From JAJRXR01 sp044439985 (lineage in GTDB: Bacteria > Planctomycetota > Phycisphaerae > Phycisphaerales > UBA1924), in NCBI GenBank assembly GCA_044439985.1, contig JBITAG010000232.1, forward strand, positions 1-16,467: a stretch of 16,467 nt of DNA. Direction: 5' to 3'. Each line of letters starts with the position of its first letter. Positions within the stretch are counted from its first letter, which is position 1. A program made the position numbers and the translations under genes. Shown here piece by piece: positions 1 to 7,106 of this stretch. The notes beneath the pieces were generated by a model. It saw only the letters and a list, made by a program, of their open reading frames with translations. It was not told the origin of the DNA and did not search any database.

Positions 1-21
1 GAGATGAACAGGTCGCAGTAG

Positions 22-1269
22 TGCGCGGGGGGCGAGCTGTACTACCTCAGCCGCCGCCAGGGCCCCGCGCTGTACTGCGACCGGGTCATCTCCCAAGACT
101 ACGGCGCCACGTGGCAGGACCCGATCGTCGCCGAGGGGGGCGACACGGCGTGGCTCGCCGTGGACTTCACCGACCGCCCCTCCTGCGGCGCCCTCTACCC
201 GCACTACCCCCACCACTTCACCCGCTCCTTCGACCTCGGACAGACCTGGAGCGACCCGGTCGGCTTTCCCCCCACCTGGGGCCAGATCGCCGTCGCCCCG
301 GACGGCGAGGTCTACATCGCCGGACGCGGCGAAACCCACACCCAAGTCGCGCACGTGCGCCACGCCGCCGACCCCGCCCAGACGCCGCAGATCGTCAGCA
401 TCGGGACCACCCCGATTCCCAAGCCGCTACTCAGGCATCACACGGTCAATCCCGAGGGCCTGGTCGGCCACGTCAACATCGCTTTCGACGCCTCCGGCGG
501 GCCGTACCACGGACGGATGTATGTGCTCCAGACGGCCAACGACATCATCGAGGGCGCCTCGCCCCAGACCGCCCTCGTGTACAGCGACGACTACGCCCGC
601 CCGGGCAAGGCGACCTTCTCCGATCCTGTTTTCATCAGCGACGACCCCTCGCTCAGCACCGAGTGGTTCGGCACGCTCGCCGTCGCCCCCAACGGTCGCC
701 TCGACGTGGTCTGGTTCGACCAGCGCGATTCGCCACCGAGCAACCCCTTCCGAGACACCCGCCTCTACGCCAGCTACTCCACCGACGGCGGACAGACCTG
801 GGCCCCGAACTTCCCCGTCTCGCCGACCTTCGATCGCCGCCTCGGCTACCCCGTTCAACGCAAGCTGGGCGACTACCTCGACGCCCACTCCGACAACCTC
901 GGCATGAGCCTCGCCTACGCCGCCACCTTCAACGGCGGGCAGGACATCTACTTCCTCCGCATCGGAGAGACCGACTGCGACGCGGACGGCGTCCCGGACC
1001 AGATGCAGACCGCCGCCGGCCTCGCCCCCGACTGCGACGCCGACGGCATGCCCGACGCCTGCCAGGCGCGGGCGGGCGACGCGCCCCCCTGCTACTGCCC
1101 CGCCGACCTCGCCTTCCCCTTCGGGTCGCTCGACTTTGATGACGTCCTCGCCTTCCTCGACGCGTTCGCCGCCGGGACGCCCGACGCGGACCTCACGCCC
1201 CCCTTCGATCTAGTGAACGTCGACGACGCCCTGGCCTTCCTCAACTCGTTCAGCAGCGGCTGCCCATAG
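22..1269 (+). CDS. C-terminal part of secreted Asp-box (BNR/sialidase-like) repeat protein with GC-type dockerin module (5' incomplete)
   Basis: Seen: this frame reads as protein from about position 22 to the TAG at 1267-1269, with a stop at 19-21 just before it. Three Asp-boxes (SxDxGxTW) are visible: SQDYGATW at 91-114, SFDLGQTW at 226-249 and STDGGQTW at 778-801. Two short Asp-rich 'DCDADGxPD' segments near 970-1060 resemble thrombospondin type 3 calcium loops, and a GC-type dockerin-like module closes the protein (1090-1266). Known: Asp-boxes mark blades of sialidase-type beta-propellers in secreted glycosidases and related binding proteins. Inferred: an exported carbohydrate-active or propeller protein whose N-terminus, including any signal peptide, lies upstream. 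The first in-frame start is GTG at 160, but coding sequence clearly continues 5' of it, including the first Asp-box, so 160 is not the true start. No catalytic sialidase residues can be assigned, so enzyme activity is uncertain. A probable frameshift at 27-32 links it to upstream coding sequence. Confidence 0.8.
   Translation, partial: CAGGELYYLSRRQGPALYCDRVISQDYGATWQDPIVAEGGDTAWLAVDFTDRPSCGALYPHYPHHFTRSFDLGQTWSDPVGFPPTWGQIAVAPDGEVYIAGRGETHTQVAHVRHAADPAQTPQIVSIGTTPIPKPLLRHHTVNPEGLVGHVNIAFDASGGPYHGRMYVLQTANDIIEGASPQTALVYSDDYARPGKATFSDPVFISDDPSLSTEWFGTLAVAPNGRLDVVWFDQRDSPPSNPFRDTRLYASYSTDGGQTWAPNFPVSPTFDRRLGYPVQRKLGDYLDAHSDNLGMSLAYAATFNGGQDIYFLRIGETDCDADGVPDQMQTAAGLAPDCDADGMPDACQARAGDAPPCYCPADLAFPFGSLDFDDVLAFLDAFAAGTPDADLTPPFDLVNVDDALAFLNSFSSGCP
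27..32 (+). other. Probable 1-base frameshift in a G6 run
   Basis: Before the run, the frame starting at position 3 reads DEQVAVVRGG. After the run, the frame starting at 31 reads GELYYLSRRQGP and continues as the Asp-box protein. Removing one G from the six Gs joins them into DEQVAVVRGGELYYLSRRQ and bypasses the in-frame TAG at 19-21. This is either a homopolymer sequencing or assembly error or a real frameshift mutation. Only 20 nt of upstream sequence is available. Confidence 0.5.
1090..1266 (+). other. GC-type dockerin-like C-terminal module, copy 1
   Basis: The last 59 residues hold two half-repeats. The first contains ADLAFPFGSLDFDDVLAFL, the second ADLTPPF followed by VDDALAFL, and the end is SSGCP. 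It matches the ends of the next two proteins. Compared with a classical dockerin calcium loop, the first Asp and the late Asp are kept while intermediate ligand positions are hydrophobic or Pro. A Cys pair (CYC) precedes it and a Cys lies two residues from the end. Inferred role: sorting or attachment of exported proteins. Confidence 0.75.
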
Positions 1270-1335
1270 GGATTCGATTCTCGGACCTCCCCCCGCGCCC
1301 CGCCTCCCCCGCCGAACCGCCTCCGGCGCGCCGAA

Positions 1336-1354
1336 ACCCCCGATCCATGGGGGT
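1336..1354 (+). terminator. Weak hairpin after the Asp-box protein gene
   Basis: ACCCCC (1336-1341) can pair with GGGGGT (1349-1354) around a 7-nt loop, 67 nt after the stop codon. It is followed by TATTCGC, so there is no T-tract. It may terminate or stabilise the upstream transcript, but the call is weak. Confidence 0.25.
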
Positions 1355-1401
1355 ATTCGCCTTGCTCGGGTCGGCGCGGTCCGGTAGCGTTGTGGGCTCG
1401 C

Positions 1402-1444
1402 GGGGCCGATTCGACCGAGTCGTACGAAGCAGGCGAATCGCCCC
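1402..1444 (+). promoter_or_regulatory. Bulged 11-bp stem-loop in leader of the serine protease gene
   Basis: GGGG (1402-1405), a bulged C (1406) and CGATTCG (1407-1413) can pair with CGAATCGCCCC (1434-1444). The 20-nt loop contains the palindrome TCGTACGA. It lies 55-97 nt upstream of ATG 1499 in the 229-nt gap 1270-1498. With no T-run after it, an operator or mRNA leader element is as likely as a terminator. No convincing -35/-10 pair was found in this gap. Confidence 0.3.
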
Positions 1445-1498
1445 GCCCCGGGGGCGTCCAACGACGAACCCCACCCCCTCGGGGGCAAGGACGAACCG

Positions 1499-3679
1499 AT
1501 GTTGACGATGATCGCGCCCTCCATGCTGTTCGGGCTCCTCGTGCAAGCCCTCCCACAGGCCGCCCACGAGCCGGTGCTCCCGCAGCCGGAGCCGATCGCC
1601 CCGATCAGCTTCCCCGAGCGCCTCGTCCCGCTCGACCTCGACTCGGGCGAGCGTGCCGCCACGCCCGGCGCCGGTGACATGCAGCTGGTGTATTCCACGA
1701 TCGTCCGCGCGCCCGACGCGCCCTACCTCCGGGTCGTCTTCGACGAGCTGGCCCTCCCCGGCACGCCCGGCGCCCCCGACGCCGCCTTTGTCCAGATCAC
1801 CTCCCTCCACGATCTGGCCGTCCAGCAGCTCGACGCCCGCTCCGCCGCACAGTGGGGAAACCGGAGCGCGTACTTCAACGGCGACGCGGTCAGCGTGGAA
1901 CTCTTCGTCTCGCCGGAGACGCCCCCCGCCCGCGTGCGCATCGGGGGCGTCATCGCCGGCGAGTGGCTCGCGCCCGAGCGGTCCCTCTGTGGCTCAGTGG
2001 ATGACCGCGTCCTCTCCTCCGACCCGCGCGTCGGACGCCTGATGCCCGCGGCCTGCTCCGCCTGGCTCTTCAACGAGCGCGACAACTGCCTGCTCACCGC
2101 GGGGCACTGCGCCCTCTCGGGAAGCCAGGTCGTGCAGTTCAACGTCCCCCTCTCCGACGCCGCCGGCAACCCCGTCGCCCCGCCCCCCAAAGACCAGTAC
2201 CCGGTCGATCCGGCCTCGATCCAGACCACCGGCAACGCCGGCGTGGGCGGGGACTGGGCCACGTTCGGCGTCTTCAACAACGCCGACACCGGGCTCTCCC
2301 CCCTCGAGGCGCAGGGCGCCTCCTTCCAGCTCGCCGCCAGCGCGCCGTCGGTGAACGGACAGACCATCCGCGTCACCGGATACGGCTCGACCTCCGCCCC
2401 CGTCTCGCGCACCTGGAACGCGGCGCAGAAAACCCACTCCGGCCCCTACGAGTCCGTCTCCGCCACCACGATCAAGTACATCGTGGACACCACCAGCGGA
2501 AACTCCGGCTCGCCCGTGATCGACACCTCCACCGGGCTGGCCATCGGCATCCACACCCACGGCGGATGCAACACCGGTGGCAACCAGGGCACCGCGATCC
2601 ACCTCCCCGCACTCCAGAACGCCATCAACAACCCCCTCGGTGTCTGCATCCCCCCCAGCCTAACCTTCAGCTACCCCTTCGGGCGCCCCGTGGCGGTCTC
2701 ACCCGACGGCGGCGACACGCTGCGCGTCGCCATCGGCGCCGACTCGGGCATCCAGCTCCAGCCCAACACCGCCCGCCTCCACGTCCAGGATGACTCCGGC
2801 GAGCAGATCGTCCTCATGACCAAGATCGCCGCCTCCACCTACGAGGGGGTCTTCCCGCCCGTGTCCTGCGGCGCCCCGATCCAGTACTTCGTCACCGCCC
2901 AGGACACCGAGGGCACGGTCTACTTCGATCCCCGCGCCGCCCCGGGCGACCCCTACACCGCGCTCGTCGGACACAAGATCGAGTTCGCCGCGAATCTCAA
3001 CTTCGAGTCCGCCCCCGGCTGGACGGTCGAGAACTCGCAGCTGCTCACCTCCGGCGAGTGGGAGCTGGGCGTCCCCGTCGTCGGCGCCGAGGGCGCGCCG
3101 CAACAGGACCACGACCTCTCCGGGCAGTGCTGGCTCACCGAGAACGCGCTCACCGAGAGCGACGTGGACTGGGGCCCGACGCGCCTGCTCTCCCCCGTCT
3201 ACGACCTCTCCGAGATGTACGCCCCGCTCATCTCGTACGCGCGCTGGCTCTCCAACAACTCGGGCGACGATGACCAGCTCGTTGTCGAAGTCTCCGAAGA
3301 CGCCGGCGAATCCTGGGTCACGCTCGAGGCCGTCGAGGCCAGCGACGACGGCTGGATCGTCCACGAGGCCGTCATCGGGGACTACGTCGAGGTCAACGAC
3401 CGCTTCCGAGTCCGGTTCTCCGTCTCCGACAATCCGAACAACTCGGTCCTCGAAGCGGGCGTCGACGCCTTCCAGATCTTCGAGGCCGTCTGCTCCTTCC
3501 CCTGCTCCGAGGCGGACCTCGCCGAGCCCTTCGGCGTTCTCGACATCACCGACGTGCTCGCCTTCCTCAGCGCCTTCGGCGCCGAGGCCCCCCCCGCCGA
3601 CCTGGCCCCCACCTTCGGCGACTTCGACGCCAACGACATCATCGCCTTCCTGACCGGCTTCGCCTCCGGCTGCCCGTAG
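1499..3679 (+). CDS. Secreted trypsin/V8-like serine protease with GC-type dockerin module
   Basis: A 726-aa exported endopeptidase. The chymotrypsin-fold triad is visible: His203 in LLTAGHC, Asp252 in GGDWATFGV and Ser336 in GNSGSPV, where GNSGSP replaces the classic GDSGGP as in glutamyl-endopeptidase-like members. Residues 1-22 form a hydrophobic, probably cleaved signal segment, although it lacks the usual basic N-terminus. About 130 residues before the protease domain look like a prodomain or beta-rich accessory domain. After the protease come a short beta-rich region and a segment around residues 500-660 (begins 'NFESAPGW', contains 'SGQCWLTENA') that resembles a jelly-roll domain. The GC-type module occupies 669-726. 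ATG 1499 was chosen because AAGGA (1487-1491) lies 7 nt upstream and no earlier in-frame start exists after the TAG at 1385. The start of the metzincin gene follows 57 nt downstream. Substrate unknown. Confidence 0.88.
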   Translation: MLTMIAPSMLFGLLVQALPQAAHEPVLPQPEPIAPISFPERLVPLDLDSGERAATPGAGDMQLVYSTIVRAPDAPYLRVVFDELALPGTPGAPDAAFVQITSLHDLAVQQLDARSAAQWGNRSAYFNGDAVSVELFVSPETPPARVRIGGVIAGEWLAPERSLCGSVDDRVLSSDPRVGRLMPAACSAWLFNERDNCLLTAGHCALSGSQVVQFNVPLSDAAGNPVAPPPKDQYPVDPASIQTTGNAGVGGDWATFGVFNNADTGLSPLEAQGASFQLAASAPSVNGQTIRVTGYGSTSAPVSRTWNAAQKTHSGPYESVSATTIKYIVDTTSGNSGSPVIDTSTGLAIGIHTHGGCNTGGNQGTAIHLPALQNAINNPLGVCIPPSLTFSYPFGRPVAVSPDGGDTLRVAIGADSGIQLQPNTARLHVQDDSGEQIVLMTKIAASTYEGVFPPVSCGAPIQYFVTAQDTEGTVYFDPRAAPGDPYTALVGHKIEFAANLNFESAPGWTVENSQLLTSGEWELGVPVVGAEGAPQQDHDLSGQCWLTENALTESDVDWGPTRLLSPVYDLSEMYAPLISYARWLSNNSGDDDQLVVEVSEDAGESWVTLEAVEASDDGWIVHEAVIGDYVEVNDRFRVRFSVSDNPNNSVLEAGVDAFQIFEAVCSFPCSEADLAEPFGVLDITDVLAFLSAFGAEAPPADLAPTFGDFDANDIIAFLTGFASGCP
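3503..3676 (+). other. GC-type dockerin-like C-terminal module, copy 2
   Basis: The last 58 residues of the serine protease begin at the Cys of CSEADLAEPFGVLD, followed by TDVLAFLSAF, PADLAPTFGDFDANDIIAFL and the end ASGCP. Half-repeat spacing and the terminal Gly-Cys-Pro match the neighbouring proteins. The second half keeps more acidic residues (DFDAND) and may be the better metal-binding half. Confidence 0.78.
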
Positions 3680-3689
3680 ACGTCGAGCG

Positions 3690-3710
3690 CGTGCATGGTT
3701 TCTCTGCACG
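3690..3710 (+). promoter_or_regulatory. Small stem-loop between serine protease and metzincin genes
   Basis: CGTGCA (3690-3695) pairs with TGCACG (3705-3710) around a 9-nt loop, 10 nt after the serine protease stop codon. AGACGT (3678-3683) could instead pair with ACGTCT (3708-3713), so two mutually exclusive stems are possible. There is no T-tract. It may be a processing or stability element, or chance. Confidence 0.2.
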
Positions 3711-3736
3711 TCTCCAGAAGACACAGAGACTCGATC

Positions 3737-6217
3737 ATGAAAACCATCATGCAGTTGGCGTTGCCTGTGGCTTTGCTTACGCTGTCCGCTTCCCGGTCTG
3801 TCTGCCAGGTCACGATGGAGGATCTCCGGCTGATACCCGCCGGCGCCGACGACTTCGCTGAATCGGGCTCCAGCGTTGACATCTGCGGCTCCACCATCGT
3901 GCTCGGTGCGCCGCAAGACAACCTCGTCGGCTTTGGAGGCACGGGCGCCGTGTACCTCTTTGACGCCGAAACAGGAGTCCAGATCCGCCGCCTTCTCCCG
4001 CCCAACCCGGAAGAAAGCGACTACTTCGGCGCATCGGTTGCCATCGGCGACGGCCTGGTTGCGGTCGGCGCCCCCGGCGACGATTCCAACGGGTACAACT
4101 CAGGGGCTGCTTTCCTTTTTGATGTCGAGTCCGGCGCCTTCATCGACGTGCTCCATAACGCGGACGCCGAACCCAAAGATGGATTTGGGGACACCGTGGC
4201 GATCGACGCGGGGCTGCTCGCTGTCGGGGCCTTTGGTCCCCAGACCGTGTCGCTCTACGACACGCAGACGCGGGCCCTGCTTCGAACGATCCCCGCGCCG
4301 AGCCTTGGCGCTGGCTTTGGGCAAGCAGTTGATATTGATGACGGCGTCCTGATCGTCGGCGCGCCCTCCCACAGCGCCGGGGGCCATTTCGCCGGGCGTG
4401 CGTATCTCTATGACGCGAACACCGGCGCACTCCTTCACACCCTCAATGCCAGCGACCCCTCCCCATCGGCCTACTTCGGATCCGCCGTCTCTCTTCATCG
4501 CGGCTACGCGGTGGTCGGCGCCCGTCGCTACAACGCCGACTCAATCGACAACGGCGCCGCCTATCTCTTCGACGTGGCGACCGGCGCCCAGCTCCACCGC
4601 CTCGTGCCGGGCGGGAACGTCGAAGGCGCCCAGTTCGCTCACGCTGTTCTTGTACGAGACGGGCTCGTCGTCGTCGGTGCTCCACAGGAGAATCGCGCCG
4701 AGTACGCCTCGGGCGCCGCGTACCTCTTTGACGCGGACACCGGCGCCCTCCTCTCCGACCTCCTCCCAAGCGACGGCACACAGAATCTCCGGTTCGGGTT
4801 CGACATCGCGATGACCAACCAGACGCTTGTTGTCGGCGCCCCCCAGATCGACTCGCCCTCCGCATCCGGGCGGGGCTATCTCTTTCAACTCCCCGACACC
4901 GACACTGACATGGATGGGCTGCCCGACCGGTGGGAGCGTTTCGGCGTCGATGCCAACGGCGACAACATCACCGACCTCGCCATCCACGAGCCCCCCTACG
5001 AGGCCGACCCGCTGGTCAAGGACATCTTCGTCGAACTCGATCTCATGACGGGCGCCATCGGGCCCAGATCCGGGTTCGAGACCATGCTCGTGGACGCTTT
5101 CGCGAACGCACCCATCGACAACGGCGCGGGCGTCAATCTTCACATCGAGATGAGTGACTTGAACCTCCCCTTCGTCACCCTTCCCACTCGCTTTGCCTCC
5201 CGGGACGGGGACCTGAACGACTTCACCGATCTCTACGACGAGTATTACGGCACATCCGACGAGCGCGATGATCCGAACTGGGATCACATCCGCGCCGCCC
5301 GCCTCGGCGTCTTCCGCTATTGCCTGTGGTCAGCCGACGTAGACGATCCCCTGCAGGTGCTCGGGCACGGTGAACTCCCGGGGGACGACTTCGCGCTCTA
5401 CGACACCAACCTCACCCCCTCGGCGAGGGCACAGGCGGGCGCGTTCATGCACGAACTGGGACACACGCTCGGCCTCGGGCACGGCGGCACGTCCGCCCCG
5501 GGCGTCGCGGACCATGCAAACTTCAAGCCCCACTACTTCGGTGTGATGAACTACTCGTGGGCCGAACCCCGATCCGACCTGCCCGACCACGCCCAGCGCT
5601 GGCGCCTCGATTACAACCGCGAGACGCTACCCGATCTCGACGAGACAGATCTGAACGAGAACGATCCGCTGGTCCCGACCGAGCCCAACCCGGGCATCAT
5701 GTATTCCAACCCGACACGCTGGGGTTTGTTCGACTTTCTCATAGGAAACAACCGGCGCATCGTATCCCAGTATCTTCCCGCACCATCGGGCGTCGATTGG
5801 GACGGCGATGGCGTACACGAGTCCTCCGTCAGCGTTGACCTGAACTGGCTGCCCACAATCCACGGCACGAAGCCTGAACAGAACATTCTTCGCTCTCGCA
5901 ACGACTGGTCGGCGATCGCCGCGACACTCGCCGATCGCTCGCACCCGAACTTCAAGGACGGCGTGCACAACGCGGACCTGCTGCTCGAAGTGATCAGTCG
6001 CGAAGCGCTCGACGAGTGGGCCTCGGCGCCCGTCATCGGCTGCTCTGTCGTAGACCTGTCTCAGCCATTCGGTGTACTCAACTTCACCGACGTGCTGGCT
6101 TTCCTCAGCGACTTCGTCGACGCCGCCCCGGGGGCAGACCTGGCCGAGCCCATCGGTGTGCACGATTATTCCGACATCCTCACCTTTCTAGGCCTGTTCG
6201 GGGCGGGCTGCCCCTGA
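3737..6217 (+). CDS. Secreted metzincin-type zinc metalloprotease with seven-repeat beta-propeller and GC-type dockerin module
   Basis: An 826-aa protein from ATG 3737. This start gives a standard signal peptide (MKTIMQLALPVALLTLSASR), whereas the in-frame ATG at 3695 would add 14 polar residues in front and sits in a hairpin. Residues about 25-388 hold seven 'YFGxxVAIxDGLxxVGAP...AYLFDxxTG' repeats (FG-GAP/integrin-like), predicting a seven-bladed propeller. The third repeat lacks part of its loop. An Asp-rich linker follows (DTDMDGLPDRWERFG, about 391-405). The zinc site is HELGHTLGLGH: His572, Glu573, His576, His582. A Met-turn candidate, GVMNYSW (Met604), follows 22 residues later, which is the metzincin signature. 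The GC-type module is at 769-826. Known: metzincins are zinc endopeptidases. Inferred: the propeller binds substrate or surface. By eye, codon use is less GC-rich than in its neighbours (e.g. AAA, GAT, TTT). Confidence 0.88.
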   Translation: MKTIMQLALPVALLTLSASRSVCQVTMEDLRLIPAGADDFAESGSSVDICGSTIVLGAPQDNLVGFGGTGAVYLFDAETGVQIRRLLPPNPEESDYFGASVAIGDGLVAVGAPGDDSNGYNSGAAFLFDVESGAFIDVLHNADAEPKDGFGDTVAIDAGLLAVGAFGPQTVSLYDTQTRALLRTIPAPSLGAGFGQAVDIDDGVLIVGAPSHSAGGHFAGRAYLYDANTGALLHTLNASDPSPSAYFGSAVSLHRGYAVVGARRYNADSIDNGAAYLFDVATGAQLHRLVPGGNVEGAQFAHAVLVRDGLVVVGAPQENRAEYASGAAYLFDADTGALLSDLLPSDGTQNLRFGFDIAMTNQTLVVGAPQIDSPSASGRGYLFQLPDTDTDMDGLPDRWERFGVDANGDNITDLAIHEPPYEADPLVKDIFVELDLMTGAIGPRSGFETMLVDAFANAPIDNGAGVNLHIEMSDLNLPFVTLPTRFASRDGDLNDFTDLYDEYYGTSDERDDPNWDHIRAARLGVFRYCLWSADVDDPLQVLGHGELPGDDFALYDTNLTPSARAQAGAFMHELGHTLGLGHGGTSAPGVADHANFKPHYFGVMNYSWAEPRSDLPDHAQRWRLDYNRETLPDLDETDLNENDPLVPTEPNPGIMYSNPTRWGLFDFLIGNNRRIVSQYLPAPSGVDWDGDGVHESSVSVDLNWLPTIHGTKPEQNILRSRNDWSAIAATLADRSHPNFKDGVHNADLLLEVISREALDEWASAPVIGCSVVDLSQPFGVLNFTDVLAFLSDFVDAAPGADLAEPIGVHDYSDILTFLGLFGAGCP
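3840..4895 (+). other. Seven-repeat FG-GAP-like beta-propeller region
   Basis: Seven blades of about 45-55 residues recur, each with an aromatic-Gly strand (for example YFGASVAI, GFGQAVDI, YFGSAVSL), a VGAP turn, and a closing Y/F-L-F/Y-D-x-x-T/S-G strand. Blade 3 has VGAF and a shortened loop before VSLYD. Seven copies fit one closed propeller. Boundaries are approximate. Confidence 0.75.
6041..6214 (+). other. GC-type dockerin-like C-terminal module, copy 3
   Basis: The last 58 residues of the metzincin begin at the Cys of CSVVDLSQPFGVLNF, then TDVLAFLSDF, GADLAEPIGVHDYSDILTFL and the end GAGCP. It has the same register as copies 1 and 2, with an upstream Cys and the terminal Gly-Cys-Pro. 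This copy has fewer acidic residues in its first loop (LNFTD). Confidence 0.78.
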
Positions 6218-6229
6218 GCGCAGCCCGCC
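6202..6229 (+). terminator. 10-bp perfect hairpin spanning the metzincin stop codon
   Basis: GGCGGGCTGC (6202-6211) pairs perfectly with GCAGCCCGCC (6220-6229). The 8-nt loop contains the TGA stop (6215-6217). It is followed by TAGCCTCTCAC rather than a T-run, so classical intrinsic termination is uncertain. It ends 11 nt before the GTG of the next gene and could separate the secreted-protein genes from the housekeeping genes or influence initiation at that GTG. Confidence 0.45.
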
Positions 6230-6240
6230 TAGCCTCTCAC

Positions 6241-7062
6241 GTGCACTTCGAGTTCCTCGGCACCGGCACCAGCGCGGGCGTTCCCACCATCGGGTGCGAC
6301 TGCGACGTCTGCGCCTCCGACGATCCGAGAGACACCCGCCTGCGCACCAGCGCAGCCGTCCGGTTCACCGACGCCTCGGGACAGGACCGCGTGATCCTCC
6401 TCGACGCCGGCCCCGACCTGCGCCAGCAGGCCCTCCGCGCCCGCCTCGACCGCCTCGACGCGATCCTCTTCACCCACAACCACGTGGACCACACCTTCGG
6501 CCTCGACGAGGTCCGACGCTTCAACGTGACCATGAACACGCCGATCGACGTCTACGCCGAGGACCACACCCTCGAGCACCTCCGACGCGTCTACAAGCAC
6601 ATCTTCGACAAGCGGTCCAACGTCCAGGATTCCTTCATCGCCACCCTCATCGCCCACCGCCTCGAGCCGCAGGCCACCCTCGACCTCTTCGGCCTCCGGG
6701 TCACCCCCCTCCGCCTCCTCCACGGGCGTCTCCCCGTGCTCGGCTTCCGCCTCGACGCCCCCCCGGGGACGCCCGACCCGGGCGGGATCTTCCCCCTGGC
6801 CTACTGCACCGACGTCTCGGCGATCCCCCCGGAGACCTGGCCCGCCCTCTCGGGGCTCCGGACCCTCGTTCTCGACGCCCTCCGGGTCCGCCACCACCCC
6901 ACGCACCTGACCCTCGATCAGGCCGTGGACATCGCCCGGCGGGCCGGGGCGGGATCGACCTGGTTCGTCCACATGAGCCACGATCTGGCCCACGAGGCGA
7001 CCAACGCCGCCCTGCCCGAGGGGATCGCCCTGGCCCACGACGGGCTGGTGCTCGGGGACTGA
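6241..7062 (+). CDS. PhnP-like metallo-beta-lactamase-fold phosphodiesterase
   Basis: A 273-aa cytoplasmic MBL-fold hydrolase. Start GTG 6241 was chosen because family homology begins at once (FEFLGTGTSAGVP) and the open frame further upstream only overlaps the metzincin gene. The metal-site motif is HNHVDH (His79, His81, Asp83, His84). Further likely ligands are His161 (LLHGRLP), Asp191 (CTDVS) and His244/His247 (VHMSH). An early GCDCDVC cluster (Cys19, 21, 24) matches the extra zinc site of the PhnP family. Known: E. coli PhnP hydrolyses 5-phosphoribosyl 1,2-cyclic phosphate in phosphonate degradation, and related enzymes act on cyclic or nucleotide phosphodiesters. No C-P lyase gene is nearby, so the exact substrate is open. 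No Shine-Dalgarno is visible before the GTG. It is followed 44 nt later by atpG on the same strand. Confidence 0.85.
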   Translation: MHFEFLGTGTSAGVPTIGCDCDVCASDDPRDTRLRTSAAVRFTDASGQDRVILLDAGPDLRQQALRARLDRLDAILFTHNHVDHTFGLDEVRRFNVTMNTPIDVYAEDHTLEHLRRVYKHIFDKRSNVQDSFIATLIAHRLEPQATLDLFGLRVTPLRLLHGRLPVLGFRLDAPPGTPDPGGIFPLAYCTDVSAIPPETWPALSGLRTLVLDALRVRHHPTHLTLDQAVDIARRAGAGSTWFVHMSHDLAHEATNAALPEGIALAHDGLVLGD

Positions 7063-7106
7063 TCGGGGAGGCCGATGGGGGGCCGGGCGGCCTACGATCT
7101 TCGCCC

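Noticed and set aside
21..1139. A 372-codon + strand frame starting at GTG 21
   Set aside because: Only its first few codons match real coding sequence before the probable frameshift; the rest is an Arg/Pro-rich shadow of the Asp-box protein.
3695..3736. Upstream start (ATG 3695) for the metzincin
   Set aside because: It adds a polar 14-residue leader before a clear signal peptide and lies in a hairpin; ATG 3737 is better.
2699..3916. A 405-codon - strand frame
   Set aside because: Antisense to the serine protease and metzincin genes, Gly/Val/Asp-rich and without motifs.
6016..6240. Upstream start of the PhnP-like gene overlapping the metzincin gene
   Set aside because: The added residues do not resemble the family and overlap coding sequence for the GC-type tail.
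6294..7106. A long in-frame N-terminal extension of atpG
   Set aside because: The extension overlaps the PhnP-like gene in another frame and is Pro/Arg/His-rich. AtpG homology begins exactly at ATG 7107.
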